From: Gammaproteobacteria bacterium (ex Lamellibrachia satsuma)
Lineage (GTDB): Bacteria; Pseudomonadota; Gammaproteobacteria; Chromatiales; Chromatiaceae
Assembly: GCA_019623805.1 (NCBI GenBank)
Contig: CP053680.1
Coordinates: 3,760,001 to 3,824,000 of the forward strand
Length of the DNA: 64,000 nucleotides
Direction of reading: 5' to 3'
Part shown: positions 59,964 to 64,000 of the stretch, piece by piece
Numbering within the stretch: position 1 is the first letter of the stretch
How the letters are laid out: every line of letters begins with the position of its first letter
Translations under genes and position numbers: made by a program
Notes under the pieces: generated by a model
Database searches by the model: none
The model's input: the letters and a program-made list of their open reading frames with translations, nothing else
What the model was told of the DNA's origin: nothing

Positions 59964-60722
59964 CGTGTTTCTCCTGGGTAAAAAACGGTAACGAAAATCT
60001 TTTGTATTTTGTTTTCTGTCCGTTAGTCGTTGTTATACGGAGATACTTACAGTTTGGTTTCGGAAATGGTCTGTTTTTTTGCTGATGTCATGGTGAATCA
60101 GTAACGTACCGCGATGACTTCGCCAACAAGGTGAGCGCGATCAAGATAAGGGTTATGGTTTTATACTCGCGTGAGGACACCGTAGTAGAGTCAGCAACAT
60201 GTTATGCTCGCGACTTTATCATTCCAGGAGTGCTGCTGATTATGCAGGAGTTCCACGTCGATTCCTTTACCGGACTGAACGCGCTTTGTGACCAACTGCG
60301 GACCAGTGAACGGAAAAGGAAGAGCAGGTCTGTTTCGGCGGGGGGTGTAACGAAATAAAAATTTACACCCAATACATGCGTGTTTGATAGATATATAACC
60401 AACTGATTAATAATGATAAATGAACTTTGTGCAGCCTTGATCTGCTTGTAAATGCTCGTTTTGTTACACCCCAAAAAGTTATTTCTCTCTCTTTCCTCTC
60501 ATTCTATCTGATTGATTTTAGGTCAGTAATCTTAAATTGCATGGGGTGGTGCGTTTTTTGCTTGAGATCTAAGTCAATGCATTGAAAAAACGGTCAGCAG
60601 GGATAAAGCGAGTTTGAGGCCGTAATGGGTATGTCATTTACTCCAGGGTTGTTTGCTGATGAGGAAATTAAAATTCTGGGTGCTACAAATACAAAATGAA
60701 ATATAGAAATGGGGAGAAGTCA
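59964..60722. other. Long intergenic region with inverted repeat
   Basis: 760 bp with no confident gene. It holds an A+T-rich stretch, a doubtful ORF at 60155-60358 (67 residues, weak ribosome site, no recognised family) and a 14-bp inverted repeat at 60342-60355/60459-60472. Promoters for the NPC protein (minus) and the small ORF at 60723 (plus) must be here. Confidence 0.5.
60342..60472. repeat. Inverted repeat bracketing 103 bp of A+T-rich DNA
   Basis: ggggtgtaacgaaa (60342-60355) and ttttgttacacccc (60459-60472) match at 13 of 14 positions as inverted repeats. A third partial copy, ttacaccc, is at 60363-60370. This could be a small transposon-like element or paired binding sites. Confidence 0.5.
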
Positions 60723-60953
60723 ATGAAATATCAAAAGCTAATAAATGAGCTTGACAGCCTCTTGGATTCAACCTCCAAGCAGTGTCATAAGCGTCAAGAT
60801 GAGTTGAATTTCTTTCTCCGGCAGCTCAAGGCGGAGAAGAAAAAACTACTCAAGAAACTGGAAAGACAAAATAGCAAAACGATGCGTAGGAAACTGAAGA
60901 AAGACTTGGGCCTGATAGAAAGCGCATACGCTAGCCTGGGTGCTTTAACTTAG
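60723..60953 (+). CDS. Small charged coiled-coil protein, unknown
   Basis: A 76-residue protein from ATG 60723, preceded by GGGGAGAAG. Highly Lys/Glu/Gln-rich: 'LINELDSLLDSTSKQCHKRQDELNFFLRQLKAEKKKLLKKLERQ', which should form a coiled coil. No recognised family. Followed at 61023 by a tiny membrane protein gene, so the two may be co-expressed. Confidence 0.6.
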   Translation: MKYQKLINELDSLLDSTSKQCHKRQDELNFFLRQLKAEKKKLLKKLERQNSKTMRRKLKKDLGLIESAYASLGALT

Positions 60954-61022
60954 TAAAACCTATACAAAATATGTTAATCGTTTCTGAATGAAAGAAGTGT
61001 ATTCGACAATTAGGAGTTTCAA

Positions 61023-61136
61023 ATGCCATCTGAAAACAATATGAAAAGCTTAGAATTCCCAGTGGATGTTTTTATCCTGCCTGTGCTGTTTATTTTCGCA
61101 GTGATTTCCTTTGTAGCGTTAGTAAGCTTGATCTAA
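61023..61136 (+). CDS. Tiny single-span membrane protein, 37 residues
   Basis: ATG 61023 with AGGAG 7 bases upstream, TAA at 61134-61136. The product is a short polar N-terminus (MPSENNMKSLEFP) and one hydrophobic helix 'VDVFILPVLFIFAVISFVAL'. Such proteins often act as small regulators of membrane complexes. Lies 69 bp after the coiled-coil gene. Confidence 0.6.
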   Translation: MPSENNMKSLEFPVDVFILPVLFIFAVISFVALVSLI

Positions 61137-61248
61137 TTTGCTTTATCCCTTGTCTCGTGTCGAAACCAATATTCCACCGATGCCTGCGACAAGCTCAATT
61201 GGTATGACGATGGAATGATTGCCAATTAGCGTAAAAAGCATTTCAGGC

Positions 61249-62676
61249 TCAATCACCCCGCATCCTCGCTAGGCGCCGGTTGAGGGCTGGTCGCGAGATG
61301 CCCAGCAAGGCGGCGGCAGTGCCTTGGTTGCCGCCGGCTCGTTGCAATGCCTCCTCAATGTGCAGTTGTTCCGCCTCCTTCAAGGTCTGGAATCTTCCCT
61401 GCGAGTCAGTTTTCTCCGTTGCCTTCTTCTTTGATGGCACCGCAGTGACTTGTTGTGTCTTGATGGTCTTGCGGAAACTTTTTACCGCCAGTACCCGCCC
61501 GGATTTGTGGCGTGCCACGGCATCGAAGACCATCGATCGCAGTTCTCGCACGTTGCCGGGAAAATGATAGTTGGTGAGTAAAGTCAGTAACTCCGGCGGT
61601 GCCTCCGGGAACTTCTTCCCCAATGAGTCGGCCGCTTCAGCGGCGAAGACGGCCAGCAGAACCGGAATGTCTTCCTTGCGTTCCCGTAATGGGGGAATAT
61701 CCACCTGATGTACGGACAGGCGATAGTAGAGGTCGGAGCGGAAGGACTCCTCGGCCATGCGGGCATTCAGATCGCGGTGAGTGGCGCAAAGGATCCGGGC
61801 ACTGCTCATCTTCGCCATGTCCGAACCCAATGGGTAGTAGTGGCGCTCCTGCAGTAGCCGCAGCAGCTTTACCTGGGAAGCGAGCGTCAGATCGCCGATC
61901 TCATCCAGAAACAAGGTGCCGCCTTCGGCTTGGGCAATCATTCCCTCGCGTGTTGTATCAGCACCTGAGAAAGCACCTTTGCGGTGCCCGAATAGAGTGT
62001 CGGAGAACAGGGCGTCGTCCAGCCCCGCCACATTTACCGGGACGAATGCTCCCGTTCGACCGCTCAGACGATGTATTGCCTCAGCTAACAGTTCCTTGCC
62101 TGAACCGGTCTCACCGTTGATGAGAACGGGTTCTCCAGAGCTGGCAATTGCCTCCAGGTATTGGAACAGGGAGCGCATCTTGCGGCTGACGGTGACGATA
62201 TTGGAAAATAACTCTCCGTGCTCCAACTCGTCTGTCATCAGACTACGCTTGAGGACGCTCACCTGTCTGCGCAGAGTGCGCATCTCAAGTGCCCGCTTGA
62301 CGCTCGAGACGAAGCGGCTCTCCTCCACTGGCTTGACCAGATAGTCGAAGGCCCCCTCCTTCATGCAGGCCACCGCTGTTTCCACCTCCTGGGCCGCTGT
62401 CATAACGATTACCGGGAGTTCGGGATGCTCCCTGACGATCTCCGGCAGCAGTTGGGTTCCAGATAGGTAGGGCATGAACAGGTCCAGCACCACTCCGGCT
62501 ACCTCCTGACCTGCCAGCAACGGCATCAGCTCCCGGCTGTCTTTTACGGTCAGCACCTCCTTGATCCCAGCGCTGGCGAGAATCATCTGGGAGCTGAATA
62601 GTACCGTAGACTCATCGTCTACCAGTACCACTGGGAAAGAGGTGTTCGATTCATGCACCATATGATGCGCTCTCAT
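61249..62676 (-). CDS. NtrC-family sigma-54-dependent response regulator
   Basis: A 475-residue response regulator. Receiver domain with phospho-acceptor Asp in 'VAGVVLDLFMPY'. AAA+ domain: Walker A 'NGETGSGKELLAEAIH', the sigma-54 loop 'GAFSGA' (a Ser variant of GAFTGA that still occurs in active proteins), and Walker B 'GGTLFLDEIGDL'. C-terminal Fis-type HTH 'LHIEEALQRAGGNQGTAAALLGISRPALNRRLARM'. The ATG overlaps the kinase stop as ATGA, so the two are translationally coupled. It would activate sigma-54 promoters when phosphorylated by the kinase. Confidence 0.93.
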   Translation of the reverse strand: MRAHHMVHESNTSFPVVLVDDESTVLFSSQMILASAGIKEVLTVKDSRELMPLLAGQEVAGVVLDLFMPYLSGTQLLPEIVREHPELPVIVMTAAQEVETAVACMKEGAFDYLVKPVEESRFVSSVKRALEMRTLRRQVSVLKRSLMTDELEHGELFSNIVTVSRKMRSLFQYLEAIASSGEPVLINGETGSGKELLAEAIHRLSGRTGAFVPVNVAGLDDALFSDTLFGHRKGAFSGADTTREGMIAQAEGGTLFLDEIGDLTLASQVKLLRLLQERHYYPLGSDMAKMSSARILCATHRDLNARMAEESFRSDLYYRLSVHQVDIPPLRERKEDIPVLLAVFAAEAADSLGKKFPEAPPELLTLLTNYHFPGNVRELRSMVFDAVARHKSGRVLAVKSFRKTIKTQQVTAVPSKKKATEKTDSQGRFQTLKEAEQLHIEEALQRAGGNQGTAAALLGISRPALNRRLARMRGD

Positions 62677-64000
62677 GCCTTGTGAATGGTCGGGACCCGG
62701 ATGGTCACCGTGGTGCCGCTGCCCAGTACCGACTTGAAGCCTATTCTACCACCGTGTTTCTCCAAGATGGAGCGGGATATCGATAGGCCCAAACCGGTGC
62801 CGCCTGCGTCAGTTCGGGTGGTGAAAAAGGGCTCTGTCAGCTGGCCTAGATCCCGTTCTGAAATGCCTCGACCTTGATCCTGTATAGCAACCCATATCTC
62901 GCTATTATCTGCATCGAAGTCAGCACTGATATGCACCCCTTTGGTCCGATCCGGCAGGGCCTGCAGTGCGTTCAGCAAGACGTTGATAAATACCTGCTCG
63001 AGCTGCTGGGAGTTGCCCGGTACGGCGGGTAGGCCATCCGGCACTACCAGGGTACAGTCATCGGTGAATTTCTGGATCTGATTGTGCAGGATCATAACTG
63101 TTGCTTCCAGCACCTGTTGGATGTCCACTTTCTCGGTCAACTCACCGGTATCCTGTCGAGACATGTGTTTGAGATTTTGTACGATACGGCGGATGCGGTC
63201 CGAGTTCATGGTGATTTCCGACAGTAAGTGCGGAAAGTTGTCTCGGACCTCAGAGAAGGGCAGTCCGCTGAGAGCAAAGTCGCCGTTTTCCTCGAAGTAT
63301 CCATTTAAAATCGGGGTGATGTCATGCCATGCTCGCGAGACCAAAGTAGCGTTGAACTGTATCGCGTTGTTGGGGTTGTTGATCTCATGGGCCACCCCGG
63401 CAGCCAGCACACCGATGGAAGCGAGGCGTGCGTTACGCAGCGCCTGGGATTCCAGGTTACGTTTTTCCGTGACGTCGCCAGCGATTACCATGGCAGCAGT
63501 CACCTGCCCTTCATCGCTGCAGATGGGTACGATGCGACCTTCCCAGTATGTTCCGTCGTCTGCCGAATACTGGAATTGCCGGGTGGTGCTTTTGTGGAAA
63601 ACTGTTTTCAATGCCTTGCGGAACCACTTGCGAAATTCCCGGGGCATCAGGGCCATGGAATTGCGTCCAACGGCCCGCTCTGCCGGCAGAGCAGGAACGG
63701 AGCGGTTCATGAGCAGAATCTTGCCTTGGACATCCACTGTCATGATAATGTCCGGCGACTGCTGGAATAGATCAAGCAGCTTGGCCTCGGACTCACGCAA
63801 CGCTCTGTCTGCCAGCTTGCGCTCGGTGATGTCCTCCATAAAGCCTACTAAGCGGTATATACTGCCGTCCGGATCGCGCACTGCGAATCCCCGGGTCCGC
63901 ACCCAACGCAGCATTCCGTCCGCACGTTGTATCCGGTGAATTATCTCGGCGTCATTCCCTTCCCGTCCGATGTTCTGCAATGCTTCGGTCAGCATCGGGC
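62673..64000 (-). CDS. PAS-domain sensor histidine kinase, 5' end outside window
   Basis: The frame is open to the right edge, so the N-terminus is missing; about 440 residues are seen. Order: the end of one PAS domain ('GSIYRLVGFMEDITERKLADRALRESEAKLLDLFQQSPDIIMTVDVQGKILLMN' begins the second PAS), a third PAS-like 'STTRQFQYSADDGTYWEGRIVPI', the HisKA box 'GVAHEINNPNNAIQ' with phospho-His, and a HATPase domain ('QLEQVFINVLLNALQALPD', 'IQDQGRGI', 'GGTGLGLSI'). It signals to the coupled NtrC-type regulator. Signal unknown. Confidence 0.93.
   Translation of the reverse strand, partial: PMLTEALQNIGREGNDAEIIHRIQRADGMLRWVRTRGFAVRDPDGSIYRLVGFMEDITERKLADRALRESEAKLLDLFQQSPDIIMTVDVQGKILLMNRSVPALPAERAVGRNSMALMPREFRKWFRKALKTVFHKSTTRQFQYSADDGTYWEGRIVPICSDEGQVTAAMVIAGDVTEKRNLESQALRNARLASIGVLAAGVAHEINNPNNAIQFNATLVSRAWHDITPILNGYFEENGDFALSGLPFSEVRDNFPHLLSEITMNSDRIRRIVQNLKHMSRQDTGELTEKVDIQQVLEATVMILHNQIQKFTDDCTLVVPDGLPAVPGNSQQLEQVFINVLLNALQALPDRTKGVHISADFDADNSEIWVAIQDQGRGISERDLGQLTEPFFTTRTDAGGTGLGLSISRSILEKHGGRIGFKSVLGSGTTVTIRVPTIHKA

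Noticed and set aside
60155..60358. Plus-strand ORF of 67 residues upstream of the inverted repeat
   Set aside because: Weak ribosome site, no family likeness, ends inside the inverted repeat; an equally long minus-strand ORF overlaps it.

Overview
The window is bacterial, gene-dense and on average moderately G+C-rich. The organism is most likely a gammaproteobacterium with a sulfur-oxidising, respiratory lifestyle; this is inferred from a YeeE/YedE (TsuA-type) sulfur-compound transporter, three c-type cytochromes, a PEP-CTERM protein, a membrane-anchored disulfide-reductase-like protein next to TVP38 and DUF3047 genes, and REP-like palindromes typical of that class. No rRNA, tRNA, CRISPR array or insertion-sequence transposase was seen.

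Layout. 1-4.2 kb: the 3' part of a giant repeat surface protein (nine 72-residue repeats) and a SapC-family gene. 4.3-21.6 kb: a type VI secretion (T6SS) cluster. The minus-strand order of transcription is vgrG, a small accessory gene, tssA, tssB, tssC, hcp, tagJ, tssE, tssF, tssG, tssH(clpV) and, last, a protein with the signature of cholera/pertussis-type ADP-ribosyltransferases. Divergent from vgrG are a natural TssB-TssC fusion and a DcrB/EagR-like protein. The membrane-complex and TssK genes (tssJ, K, L, M) are not in the window.

21.8-33.3 kb: a defense block on the minus strand with an SNF2-type helicase, a Fic protein, a very large adenine methyltransferase, a zeta-toxin-like kinase with a small partner, and a helicase-nuclease of type III Res style. 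It sits between the T6SS cluster and a second T6SS-linked operon (33.7-40.0 kb) encoding a caspase-like protein, a Ser/Thr kinase, a CsgG-like lipoprotein-family protein, a PAAR spike tip and a SAM methyltransferase. PpkA-type kinases and PAAR proteins are known T6SS partners, so these two blocks probably belong to one secretion locus that was split by the defense block.

40.2-64 kb: mostly housekeeping and respiratory genes. They include a glutamate-synthase-like protein, an MGH1-like glycosidase, a carboxymuconolactone-decarboxylase-fold protein with a divergent TetR regulator and clear operator, a 949-residue DUF349 protein, a diheme cytochrome, a PEP-CTERM protein with terminator, the disulfide-reductase/DUF3047/TVP38 group, an ECF sigma factor with zinc-finger anti-sigma partner, a sulfur-transport/DUF6969/pentaheme-cytochrome operon, a secreted heme protein with 16 Asn-Pro-Cys repeats, two small proteins, and an NtrC-type two-component system cut by the right edge.

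Most notable: the putative ADP-ribosyltransferase effector at the end of the T6SS operon; the helicase-Fic-methylase-zeta-nuclease block with a mosaic methylase and paired operators at fic; the caspase-kinase-CsgG-PAAR-methyltransferase operon; the TssB-TssC fusion; and the NPC-repeat cytochrome.
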